From Ascarosepion bandense (taxonomy: Eukaryota; Mollusca; Cephalopoda; Sepiida; Sepiidae): DNA of 64,000 nt. Position 1 is the stretch's first letter; each line of letters starts with the position of its first letter. Made by a program: the position numbers and the translations under genes. Shown piece by piece: positions 41,150 to 51,785 of this stretch. Where the stretch lies: the NCBI GenBank assembly GCA_037127315.1, contig JBBBDQ010001918.1:2709501-2773500 (forward strand), given 5' to 3'. The notes beneath the pieces are model-generated. The model had not been told where the DNA came from. It did not search any database and saw only the letters and a list, made by a program, of their open reading frames with translations.

Positions 41150-41543
41150 ACCAAACGAATAATATCTTCCTAGGATCTTTCACAATTTCTCTGATCACGT
41201 ATACGTCGTCTCTTGGCGTTGTTTTCCTCTTCCGACCGCATTTTCCTTTATGTTTTGGACAAATGGGTCCAGTTTGTTTCTTTGTCCTGATGTCACGACT
41301 GACAGTTGAAAGGCTGACACCAACACGATCTCCCTGTAATGCTTGCCAGTATGTTCGTGCAGCGTTATAATTTTCGCACGCTTCCTTAGAGTAACGTCCA
41401 TCACAGACAATAGCCGTAGTACAATGAATTGATAGTCGAGACAATAGTGTAGGAGCGTGATAAAAATCTGATGCGATCACAGATGACGCAATATTTTTCA
41501 ATGCCGAATACATTTCGTTATACACCCTTGAAAATAAATTCAT
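41150..41543 (-). pseudogene. Tc1-like transposase, N-terminal DNA-binding part
   Basis: The minus strand reads LRKRAKIITLHEHTGKHYRE in one frame, and VSLSTVSRDIRTKKQTGPIC then KHKGKCGRKRKTTPRDD and IREIVKDPRK in the next. This is the paired-type HTH region of a Tc1 transposase. One frameshift separates the two halves. No DDE domain is visible, as an RTE-like repeat lies at one side. Confidence 0.85.
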
Positions 41544-41544
41544 A

Positions 41545-41620
41545 CTAGCAGGATAGCCCGGCGTTGCTCGGGTGTAATGAAAGCTTTAAAACTAATCCAT
41601 GGTCCTGGAGCTCAGACTCA
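41545..41620 (+). mobile_element. RTE-like repeat, 5' 75 bp only
   Basis: CTAGCAGGATAGCCCGGCGT to GAGCTCAGACTCA. A longer copy starts 165 bp downstream. Confidence 0.75.
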
Positions 41621-41707
41621 GCCTAAAGAATATCTGAAATAATAAGATAATTGCGACAATTTACCAATCGCACCTATTATATATATATATATATATACCC
41701 ACACACA

Positions 41708-42410
41708 CTAGCGGTATAGCCCGGCTTTGCTCGGGTGTAATGAAAGCTTTAAAACTAATCCATGGTCCTGGAGCTCAGACTCTTTGGACGTTGGCACGAA
41801 AGACTAAAAAGTAATAGTTGTTTCCAGTTAAAGCGAAACCGGAGACTGAAAGAAAAATGAATGGATTTAAGTCAAATTTTGATTTCCTGGTATCGATATT
41901 AAATAAGTTTTTTTCGTCGTAAACTGAATTTTGAAGGCTAAATAAGTCCTCTGAGACTAAAATCTACAATTATACCTACTTAGAGCCAAACTCGAAAAAA
42001 AACTAAAATAAAAGGGCTGAAAAAAATACAGATATATAAGCAGATAGACAGATGCACACACAAACATCTTGCCTTATATATATATATATATATATATATT
42101 ATCGATTTTCTCCACTCTTGTAAGAACTGCAACCTTGAAACTTCTGAATATCGTTTCTTATGTCTTTGTCTATGAGTATCAAATTTGATTAAAATCAGAC
42201 CACTCCTTCAATGTTTTCGATCATCGATTTTCGATATTCATCGGGGGTACCTCGACACAAAACTTACCTAAGAACACCCGCAGACGCTTATTACAACTGT
42301 GTAAATTTTCAAGAAAATCGGTTCAGCCGTTTCGGAGTCTATAGGTAACGAATACACACAGACACACACACAGATAAAGTTCCATTTATATATAAGTTTA
42401 GATTTAGATT
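41708..42410 (+). mobile_element. RTE-like dispersed repeat, copy 4
   Basis: From CTAGCGGTATAGCCCGGCTT through (TA)n near 42076 to TTATATATAAGTTTAGATTT. A 25-bp block after TCCTCTGAG (TAAATGGTATCATGGC) is deleted. Confidence 0.78.
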
Positions 42411-43572
42411 AGATTACTGCACACCACTGCAAATTAACTAATCTGAAGCTAAAACAGAAATCGATTACAACTTGTTACTCCAGTGGGTCTAAAACTGATC
42501 GTATGGAAACTAAAGAAGTTGTTTAAATTAATTTGTACAAGAGTGTAGATTATAGGGTTTGCGAAATAAATGTAAGAGATAAAGATTAGGAAGTGAAGAT
42601 TATGAAGGTTTAGAGGAGAGATAATGATTGACTGTAAACATGAAAAGATTAAGATTGTAGCATTCTAGAAAGCATCCACGTGGGAGTTTCTTCCTCAACA
42701 CAGCAGTTCTTGGGAAGAAGGGTTCAGAATGGAACGCCCTTCTTATCAAAGAATTATGTAGAGAATTTGGGTGTTTCAACCTTATGTATATAGCAATGCG
42801 GATCTTGAATGTAAAATGCCTGATCTGGTGGCACTAAAGAATTAAGCTTGCTGCAATATATATATATATTTTAAGTGGGGTATTATAGTTTACCCAATCA
42901 AGGACAACTCAAAGTAGATGGTTACTGAGTGAGATTGCTATAAGGGAGGGGGATGAAAGAATTAAGCTGGTTGCAATATTTGTCTTTTTTGTGGGGGAGT
43001 ATTGTAGTATATGTAGGATGGATATCAACTGATATTTTTATTATAGTTCACTCAATTAAGTGTCACTCAAGGTAGATTATTATTGAATGAGGTGTGTGAT
43101 ATGAATGTTAGAGAAGGAATTAGAAAGTGAAGATTATGAAAATCTAAAGGATATATAATAATTGACTCTAGACTTGAAAAGATTAAGATTGTAGCATTCT
43201 GGGAAGCATCCATGTGGGAGCTTCTTTCTCAACACAGTAGTTCTTGGGGAGAAAGGTTTGGAGTGGAACACCCTTCTTATCAAAGAATTATGTAGAGAAT
43301 TTGGGTATTTCAACCTTCTGTATGTAGCAATGCGGATCTTGACTGTAAAATACCTGATCTGGTGGCACTAAAGAATTAAGCTTGTTGCAATGTTTTTTTT
43401 TTTTTGTTTTGTTTTGTTTTTTTAAATTTTTGGTTGGGGGTGGTATAATAGTTTACCCAATCAAAGTTAACTCAAAGTAGATGGTTACTGAGTGATATTG
43501 CTATAAGGGAGGGGTGTAAAAGAAGTAAGTTTGTTGCAATATTTGTTTGTTTTTTTTTCTTTTTAAGGGAGG

Positions 43573-43683
43573 GTATAAAGCAATGGCAACCTACTGCGGG
43601 ATAATCTTCTGCCCAGTCAGTCATGTCTCTTTCGAGACATGATCGCCCAAGCGTGTATCACATATGGCACTTAACTGACTGAT
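43573..43683 (+). mobile_element. SINE family 1, tail only
   Basis: AAAGCAATGGCAACCTACTG to GGCACTTAACTGACTGA with a perfect hairpin. 5' truncated and young-looking. Confidence 0.92.
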
Positions 43684-43823
43684 TATAGTTTACCCAGTCA
43701 AGGACAACTTAAAGTAGATGGTTACTGAGTGAGATTGCTGTAAGGCAGGGGGATGAATGAATTAAGTTTGTTGCAATATTTGTCTTTTTTGTGGGGGAGA
43801 ATAGTAGTATGTGTAGGTTAGAT

Positions 43824-43827
43824 ATCA

Positions 43828-43862
<35 letters not shown>
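43824..43862. repeat. (ATT)n microsatellite
   Basis: About 12 ATT units. Confidence 0.95.
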
Positions 43863-43864
<2 letters not shown>

Positions 43865-44530
43865 CCTTGACTAGTTCTTATTTTCAACTTGTTGCTTTTT
43901 ATCAGAAGGTTAGGGTCATTTTTACAATCTACAACCATTTTTTACTATTTACTAAAGTTAACTCAATACATGACTAACGAGCCACTCAAGATAGAGGTTG
44001 CTGAATGAAGTGTGTGATATGAATGTGAGAAAGGGGATTAAAAAATGAAGATTATGACGATCTAAAGGATATAAAATAATTGACTCTATATTTGAAGAGA
44101 TTAATTAATATTGTAGTGTTCTAGGAAGCACCCACATGGGAGTTTCTTCCACAAAATAGCAGTTCTTGGGAAGAAGGGTTTGGAATGGAACGCCCTTCTT
44201 ATCAAAGAATTATGTAGAGAATTTGGGTGTTTCAATCTTCTGTATGTAACAATGCGGATCTTGACTGTAAAATGCCTGATCTGGTGGCACTAAAGAATTA
44301 AGCTTGTTGCAATGTTTGTTTGTTTTTTGTGTGTGTGTTGGTGGGCTATATTATAGTTCACCCAACCAAGAGCCACTTAAGGTAGATTGTGACTAAGTCA
44401 GATTGCTGTTAGGAAGGGGAATGGACAATGAGGATGTGTAGGATGCATATCAGTTGCTCTGTAACTTGAAGAGACCAAGATTCTAGTTGTCATGAAAGCA
44501 TCCTCTCGGGAGTTCGTTTTCTAGGAAAGA

Positions 44531-44870
44531 AGATGAGTAAAGAACTGAGCAGGTGAAACTAAGGGACGTAACTCGTTCAATCATCTGCCATAGTAATCGT
44601 GATAGAGTTGTGAGAGGCTAGCAACGTTTTGTCTGTCGAATAAGAGTTTCAAGGTGAGGAATAATTCATCATCCATAAGGCCACGTAGTCGCTTTTTAAC
44701 TCTCTCAAATAAAGATCTAAGGGCGAAACTCCGGGGAATGAAGAAGCCTAGTTCAGCACCAAGACTAAACTAAAACATGCTCGTGAAGGACCTCAACCTG
44801 TAGAAAGAATACACTAACAGCGTGAAAAACAAATGCAAATAACTATATGGAAAAGGACACTCGAAATGGG
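44531..44870. other. no gene recognised
   Basis: 44540-44700 has no obvious relatives here. Nothing coding seen. Confidence 0.6.
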
Positions 44871-45780
44871 ACTCACTAAAGGAAGCGATAGTGACATTAT
44901 CAAACAACATTGCCCCAAAGAAAATCAGGCAAAGAATAAAAAACTAGTGGATGACTGCAGAGTTTCTTGACATCATGCAAAGGAAATAGAAAATGATGCC
45001 AAGACATGGAATGGAATACAGAAAACAACGCAAGAAAATAAGGAACAAATGCAGACAGGCTAAAGAGGAATGTCTCAACGAAAAATGTGCAGAAGTAGAG
45101 AGATTGAGCAGGACTAATAAAGCAGACATGAATAAAGAAATAAGAGAACTGACAGGACAAAAAAAAACTTGTTCCTCAACAGGATGTATAAAATTCAAGG
45201 ATGGAACTATAATATTGGAGAAAGCGGAAATATTGCAGCGATGGGAAGGATATTGAGTAAAGTATTAAAAGACAGAAAACATATTACTGGATTGCTATGT
45301 GATGTAGTTCTTGAATATGGCAGTGAATGCTGGACAATATCTTCAAAGATGAACGAAAAACTTGAAACAACTGTAATGTGTTCTACAGAAGGATGCTGCG
45401 GATATCATTGATCGAGCATGTGAGCAATGATGAGGTTTTGGAGAGGATCGAAACGAAAAGGAAATTAATATTGAGCATCAGGAAGAGACAACTGAAATTC
45501 CAGGGACATGCAATGAGGAAGGATGGCTCGGAGAACCTGATACTAACAGGGCAGATAGAGGGGAAAAGAGATAGAGGAAAGCAGCGGATAACATATTTGA
45601 AGGACCTGAGCAGGTGGATGACAAAACAGGGGTTGCGTGGTGTAACAGGAGAAGGCGTGATAAGAGCCCCCAGGGATAGGGAGACGTGGAAAGCCATGAT
45701 CGCCTACGTCCTGAAAGAACAAGGCACAAAGAAGAAGAAAAAGAAGAAGAAGAAGAACTTGACAGTTTAAGCAAAAACAA
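44871..45780 (+). pseudogene. LINE ORF2 remnant with internal deletion
   Basis: The linker before the RT is readable (MEYRKQRKKIRNKCRQAKEE, AEVERLSRTNKADMNKEIRE, KFKDGTIILEKAEILQRWEG). It is then joined to the thumb/C-terminus (LLCDVVLEYGSECWTISSKM, MFYRRMLRISLIEHVSNDEV, LILTGQIEGKRDRGKQ, RDRETWKAMIAYVLKEQGT) and a (GAA)n tail. The catalytic RT core between them is deleted. The C-terminal 130 codons are open, making this the best-preserved C-terminus in the window. Confidence 0.87.
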
Positions 45781-46139
45781 TCTCAAGCATATCGGCATAT
45801 TTTGAGTTCAGTCCCTGCCCCCGGTAGTACAGGCTTAAAACCAATTAAAATATTGCGAGCAGTAACTAAACAGTGCCAAGTAAAAGCAAGTTGAAATATC
45901 CTTTAGCATGGTTTGCAGAACGAGAACAATCTATCTTTCGTTGATTGAATAAAGAGTTAAATTCAGAATTTTTAAGTTGCTATGGGTTTCTCTTCACGAC
46001 GTGAGCGATCATGGTTCTCCACAATTTCCTAACCTTTGTAGCTCTCTCCAGTGATTGTCTTTTTAATATCCCACCCATTCTGCTGCCGTCCATTTAGATA
46101 AGTTCGTTACTTAGGTGACTCGCTGTTTTCCTCATGCTC
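45781..46139. other. no gene recognised
   Basis: Nothing recognised. Confidence 0.6.
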
Positions 46140-46870
46140 TTTTCTTTCCGATAAATTTCATTATAACTAACTTCTTTCATTCTGTTTGAAACTTTCTTTT
46201 CTCTGTAAATGATTTCTTTCTTAATTGGGCTCACTTTTCTCTATGTCTTTTTTACTCCTTTCTTTGGAACACCTTGCTTCCCAGATTTCTCATTTTTTGA
46301 TTCTTTCTTTCTTTTTTCTAACCTCTTTCTTTCTTTAATATATATTTCGTTCTCTCTTGTTTTCTTTTTTATTCTTTTTCCCTTTTCCTCTTTCTATATT
46401 TTTCTTTCAATTTCTTCCTTTTTTATTTATTTTTTGTTTATATATATATTTTTTTTTGGTAACCTTTTGTTTCTTTCCTGCTTTCTTTTTGCTTAATTTC
46501 GTTTTCCTTATCTTTTTCATTCTTTTTTTCTTTCGCTATCTGTACTTTCTTTCATTTTTACTCTTTCTTTTTGTAACCGTCTTTCTTTCTTTCTTTCTTC
46601 CTTCTGAACATCTTTACTTCTTTTTGACGCCTTTATTTTTTCTTTCTTTTAACACTTTCTTTCTTTTAACACTTTCTTTCTTGTAACTTCTTCCTTTCGT
46701 TCTGCATAATTCTGTTTTCTTTTTTCTTTCTAACTGCTTAACTTCATTCTTCTTAACGTCTTACATTCTATTTTATTCTTTCCTTCTTTCATAAATTCGT
46801 TCTCTCTTTTCTTATCTGTTTTATTCGTTCGTTCTTTCCTTTTTGTAAGCTCTTTCTTTTTCTTTATGTT
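46140..46870. repeat. polypyrimidine tract, CTTT-rich
   Basis: 730 bp dominated by T and C on the plus strand, with TTTCTTTCTTTCTTTC runs. It yields Phe/Leu/Ser-rich open frames that are compositional artefacts. Confidence 0.9.
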
Positions 46871-46924
46871 GTGTACTGTCATCTTCATTAGCATATCCCA
46901 CCACCCACAAATAATAATGATAAT

Positions 46925-47460
46925 GATGACCCTTGTTCCCTGTTTAGGATGTGGTTTCCGGCTTTCTCTTTTCCAATCTTTTTACTATTACGTAGCCCCC
47001 TGCACATCAGTGGCGTTACCGCCTTGCTCGGGGTGATAGAATTAAAAAAAAAAAATAATGACCCTTGTTCCCTGTTTAGGATGTGGTTTCCGGCTTTCTC
47101 TTTTCCAATCTTTTCACTATTACGTAGCCCCCTGCACATCAGTGGCGTTACCGCCTTGCTCGGGGTGATAGAATTAAAAAAAAAAAAAAAATAATGACCC
47201 TTGTTCCCTGTTTAGGATGTGGTTTCCGGCTTTCTCTTTTCCAATCTTTTCACTATTACGTAGCCCCCTGCACATCAGTGGCGTTACCGCCTTGCTCGGG
47301 GTGATAGAATTAAAAAAAAAATAATAATGACCCTTGTTCCCTGTTTAGCATGTGGTTTCCGGCTTTCTCTTTTCCAATCTTTTCACTATTACGTAGCCCC
47401 CTGCACATCAGTGGCGTTACCGCCTTGCTCGGTGTGATACGATTAAAAAAAAAAAAAATA
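46925..47460 (+). repeat. tandem array of LINE 3' tail with poly(A), ~133 bp x4
   Basis: CCCTTGTTCCCTGTTTAGGA...GTAGCCCCCTGCACATCAGT...TGCTCGGGGTGATAGAATT then A-run, starting at about 46925, 47058, 47193 and 47326. Units are nearly identical apart from A-run length. Each monomer ends in its own poly(A). Confidence 0.9.
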
Positions 47461-48108
47461 ATAATAATAATAATGATTGAAAAGTAATGTTTTCAATTTC
47501 CCGTCGGGTAAAATGTGGCCCACAGACAACTTCCTTCTTTGATATGACGAGATCTCGTTTGTTATTTCACTATCGTTGCTTAAAGATTAAAAACAGGCTC
47601 CACTTTGTTCCTGTGTGTCGTTGGCCTTCATAACCTCATTTTGTGGTGTTTATTCCTTTACATCTGCTTATATGCCAGTTAACATATGTGCATCTAAGTA
47701 CCTTGAATGCTTATATTACACTTGAAGTACTTACCGCTCGTTACGTTTTGAGACGTTTGCAAGTACAAAAAGGAAAAGCGACCATGATAAGAATTGAGCT
47801 GATGCCTACTGGGAAGATCTACGGATATACGTCAATAAGTTCGTAGCCTTACGACATAGGTTCCCAAACAGGGAGTCGCGCCTCATAGGTGCTGCTGAGG
47901 AAGATAGGTAAGGCGGAATTTGAATGAAAGAATCAAGTATTTAGTTTTAAAAAGTCATATATAAAAAATCTAATTACAGAACGTAAAATATTATTATAGA
48001 TTACTTGTAATTCAATGTATAGAATTCCCAGTGTAGATATTTATAAATTATTATTGACCAATTTCATCAATGTAATATTTTTCCATTATATGAAGCACTA
48101 TCATCATA
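47461..48108. other. (AAT)n then no gene
   Basis: An AATAAT run adjoins the array. An open frame at 47643-47846 (+) has no recognisable feature. Confidence 0.6.
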
Positions 48109-48109
48109 A

Positions 48110-49048
48110 CCCGGCGTTGCCCGTTCAACTCAGAACATTTTAGTAGTAGGACTCGGTTATATAAAAAAATAAATATATAAAAAGTTGTTGTTTAAAAGTT
48201 GTTAAAAAATTCCATTTAAAAATCTATTTTCTTTTGTTTTACGTAAACGTGATTTAATTGTTTTTGCTTCAATATTACGGGGGGGAAATATTTACATTTT
48301 TTGTTGACTAAATGAATTTAACATAAAAATAACAATTATTTATTTTATTGAAATTAGAAATATAAAAACTATTACGCTCTCAGTTCAGAAATTTTCGAAA
48401 AATATTTAAAAGTGTAGACATTTAATTTTAGAAGATAAAGTTACAGTAATGCCACACGAATTACAGACAGTTGATTTCCTGCATAAAATATTTAGCGAAA
48501 AAATGCTTTATTTTTTTTTAAATTTTATTTTCTGAAGCATGAAATATTAAATCTGAAAAAAAAATTTAAATAATTAAATTAACCATTGCACTTTTTTTTT
48601 ACATATTTTATTTTTGTTTGAAAAAACGCTTTTTTAAAAAAATATTTCCTTCATTTCAAAATTAAGGGGAAAAATATTCACATTTTTTGTTGACCAAATG
48701 AGTTTTTAAAACGTCGAAATAAAAATTAAATATAAAGGCTCATTTTTTTTTTTAATAAAGAAATATTTTAGTCGCATTTGACACGTGTGATTTGATTTCT
48801 GTGACGTAATCTAGCAACCATCTTAGATCTTAGATGTTTTACGGAGCAAATATAAACAACCGGCTCCATTGGCCAAAAAGTGCGAAAGGGAAAATTGCTG
48901 AACATAACTCAAAAAGTATGTGTCAACCTGGCTTCCCTGTAGATATGTGTCCCTAGAAAGTTTGAATGGCGTAGCTTAAAAATGTAGGCGTGCATAGGGA
49001 ACAGTCACACAGACTCACAGATTGCCTTATATATATATATATAGATTA
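48110..49048 (+). mobile_element. diverged RTE-like repeat of another subfamily
   Basis: Starts AACCCGGCGTTGCCCG and ends with AGACTCACAGATTGCCTTAT, (TA)n and AGATTAAG. It shares the end design of the 6436-type repeat with an unrelated, very AT-rich interior. Confidence 0.55.
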
Positions 49049-49466
49049 AGAATATAGTAACAAAAGTCCGCTAATTGGACGAAAGAGATATCAATGATTA
49101 AGTTCTGACTTCGAATCTGCGGTTATCTCTCTGTCTTTTTTATTTTAATTTTTAAATGTATTTTTATCACATCAAATTTGGTGAGACGTACATATATTTA
49201 TTCTTTTTTAAATTATTTTAAATGCGGTCGAGAAAAATATGTTTGGGAACCACTGCTTAAAAATAATTTTATTTGACCAAATAGATTTTCATTTTTAAGT
49301 ATAATCTCCTTCCTTGTAAATATACTTAACCCAAATCTTCTCAGATCACACATATAAAAAATTTCTGACTAAATTTCTAGGATGAGGAGTTGTCATTATT
49401 TACAGTATTTACGATCGGACTGATGTCTTCATCTCTGTTGCTATCACGAAATTTCGGTTGAAATAG
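49049..49466. other. no gene; scrap of the family 4 ribozyme-like repeat
   Basis: 49395-49460 (TTATTTACAGTATTTACGAT ... GAAATTTCGGTTG) is a decayed arm of the 18834-type element, cut off where the SINE begins. Confidence 0.5.
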
Positions 49467-49687
49467 CAGTAGGTTGCTATTACTTTCTGCGGTAGACTGG
49501 TTCCCAGCCAAGGCTATAGGCTATCTGTCCTATTATTTAACCCATAACTGAAAGGAAGATACGGATTAATAATACCTTTCCTAATGGTATTTGTGCGTAA
49601 GTGAATGCAACGAATTCAACTGGAATTCCAACTCGGCACTCCGATTTGTCGTTCCGAGTCGATATCCACCGCACCACAACGCGCATC
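49467..49687 (-). mobile_element. SINE family 1, tail truncated
   Basis: From GCAGTAGGTTGCTATTACTT to CACCACAACGCGCATCCA. The hairpin and tail are missing. Confidence 0.9.
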
Positions 49688-49929
49688 CATATTATTGTAA
49701 TTATTACTGTATATAAAAGAGATGGCTAACCACTGACTCGAGGGTCATCAACTATCACATCATCAATTTTTAAGTGAGTAGCAAAGAGTCAGGGAAATGG
49801 TGTCAAGAAATATAAGAAGCCATGAACTACACACAATCAACCAATAAGAATCGCCTTGAGACTTGTATGAGTGTTGTTGGCGTTAAACAGAAGAAAACAT
49901 AGTATGAACATCGAAATTAAAACATTGAT

Positions 49930-50245
49930 CTATCGCCCGGTTCACACTCCACCCACATATATTGAACAGGCTCATCCCTTGTTCCCTGGTTAGGATGTGG
50001 TTTCCGGCTTTCTCTTTTCCAATCTTTTTACTTTTTTTTTTTTTTTCAATTGGAGTAGATAGACTAAACTATCGCTCGGTTCACACTCCACCCACGTCTA
50101 TTGAACAGGTAAAGAGGTTCATCCCTTGTTCCCTGGTTAGGATGTAGTTTCCAGCTTTCTCTTTTCCAATCTTTTTACTCTTAAGTAGCCCCCTGCGCAT
50201 CAGTGGCGTTACTGCCTTGCTTGGGGTGATATGATTTAAAAAAAT
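49930..50245 (+). repeat. LINE-tail tandem array, two units
   Basis: TCGCCCGGTTCACACTCCAC and CCCTTGTTCCCTGGTTAGGA repeated at 49932 and 50073. The last unit ends GTAGCCCCCTGCGCATCAGT and an A-run. Confidence 0.85.
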
Positions 50246-50309
50246 TAACAACTAAGATGTAGCAATAAGTTTCTCATTAAAAAAAAATATCGGTAAGTGC
50301 ATGTTGATT

Positions 50310-50433
50310 TTCCAGGAGTAGCTCAGATGTGACACAAGGCCGAATTTACGGGACACACAGTGAGAATTGAAATCACTATTCAGTCGAAATTGGTCTGGCA
50401 TAAAAAGATTGCTAAGCATTACACCACATCAGT
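50310..50433 (-). mobile_element. SINE family 2
   Basis: Minus strand: GATGTGGTGTAATGCTTAGC (A-box-like) to TGTGTCACATCTGAGCTACT. Diverged. Confidence 0.6.
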
Positions 50434-51215
50434 TAATCTGTTAAATGCCAAGCTTGGTACACACTTGGGCGATCATGTCACTTTTGATCCATGACTGATT
50501 AGGCAGAAGATTTTCCCGCAGTAGGTTGCCATTTCTTTCTATGGTAGACTGGTTGCCAACCAAGGCTATAGAAAGCAATCTATCCTGCTATTCAATTCTT
50601 TTATCCAGATCAGTCAATTAAGTGCCATACGTGATAAACGCTTGGGCGATCATGTCACTTTTGAACAATGACTGATTAGGCAGAAGATTTTACCGCAGTA
50701 GGTTGCCATTTCTTTCTGTGGTAGACTGGTTGCCAACCAAGGCTATGAAGATCAATTTGTCCTGCTATTCAATTCTTTTATCCACATCAATCAGTTAAGT
50801 ACCTTACGTTAAACACGCTTGGGCGATCATGTCTCTTTCGATCCATGACTGACTAGGCAGAACTTTTTCCTGCAGTAGGCTTTCATTTTTTTCTCCGATA
50901 GAGTGGTTGCCAACCAAGTCTATAGAACCCAATCAGTTCTGGTATTAATTTTTATTTATCCAGATGAATCAGTTAACTATCATACGCGATACACGCTTGG
51001 GCGATCATGTCTTTTTATATCCATGGCTCATTAGGCAGAAAATTTTTCCAGTAGTAGGTTGACATTTCTTTCAGCGGTAGACTAATTGAAAAATCAAGGT
51101 TATAAATCCAATCTGCTCTGCTATTTAACCCATAACTGGAGGGAGAGGAGTTAGATTAATAATTTTCCCAAGGGTATTTGGCTGCATGTGAATGCAACGA
51201 ATTCGACTGGAATCT
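50434..51215 (-). repeat. four tandem copies of the SINE family 1 tail half, ~182-bp period
   Basis: CAGTTAAGTG...GATCATGTC...GGCAGAAGATTTT...GTTGCCAACCAAGGCTAT...TATCCAGAT recurs from about 50434, 50608, 50788 and 50967. Only the last unit continues toward the SINE body (AACCCATAACTGGAGGGAG), and none has the tRNA head. The tail hairpin is degraded in all four. Confidence 0.85.
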
Positions 51216-51234
51216 TCAGCCCGTTAAAGTTCTC

Positions 51235-51325
51235 AAATATAGACCTTTACCAAGCATAGTTTAGTTGTGGCACAAGATATAAATTAAGGAGCACTCAGTG
51301 GGGATCAAACTCCCAAGTCTTTTTT
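51235..51325 (-). mobile_element. SINE family 2 fragment
   Basis: AGCATAGTTTAGTTGTGGCA and CACTCAGTGGGGATCAAACT match part of family 2. Confidence 0.45.
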
Positions 51326-51329
51326 AATT

Positions 51330-51785
51330 GATATTTTTTTTAATCGAATCACCCCGAGCAAGGCGGTAACGCAACTGATGTGCAGTAATAGTGAAAAGAT
51401 TGGAAAAGAGAAAGCCGGAAACCACATCCTAAGCAGGGAAAAGGGATGAGCCTCTTAACCTGTTCAATAGACGTGGGTGGAGTGTGAAGCGGGCGATAGA
51501 TAGATCTATCTACTCTAATTGAAAAAAAAAAAAAAAGTGAGAAGATTGGAAAAGAGAAAGCCGGAAACCACATCCTAAACAGGGAACAAGGGATGGGCCT
51601 CTTAACCTGTTCAATAGACGTGGGTGGAGTGTGAACCGGGCGATAAATAGATCTGTCTACTCCAGTTGAAAAACAAAAAAAAAAAAAAACGAAATGAGAA
51701 GATTGGAAAAGAGAAAGCCGGAAACCACATCCTAAACAGGGAACAAGGGATGAGCCTCTTAACCTGTCCAATATCGAGATAAGCT
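51330..51785 (-). repeat. LINE-tail tandem array, three units, minus strand
   Basis: T-run then ATCACCCCGAGCAAGGCGGT, followed by three units of GGAAAAGAGAAAGCCGGAAA...GGGATGAGCCTCTTAACCTG near 51393, 51544 and 51704. Same family as 49930-50245. Confidence 0.87.

Larger units (their letters stand above)
42411..44530 (+). repeat. three to four tandem/dispersed copies of an unnamed ~500-bp block
   Basis: GATTGTAGCATTCTAGAAAG...CACGTGGGAGTTTCTTCC...CTTATCAAAGAATTATGTAG...AATGCGGATCTTGA...CTGATCTGGTGGCACTAAAG recurs at about 42650, 43190 and 44110. Shorter blocks (GATGGTTACTGAGTGAGATT) occur near 42915, 43480 and 43715. No long ORF survives. It could be LINE or satellite-like; unidentified. Confidence 0.7.
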
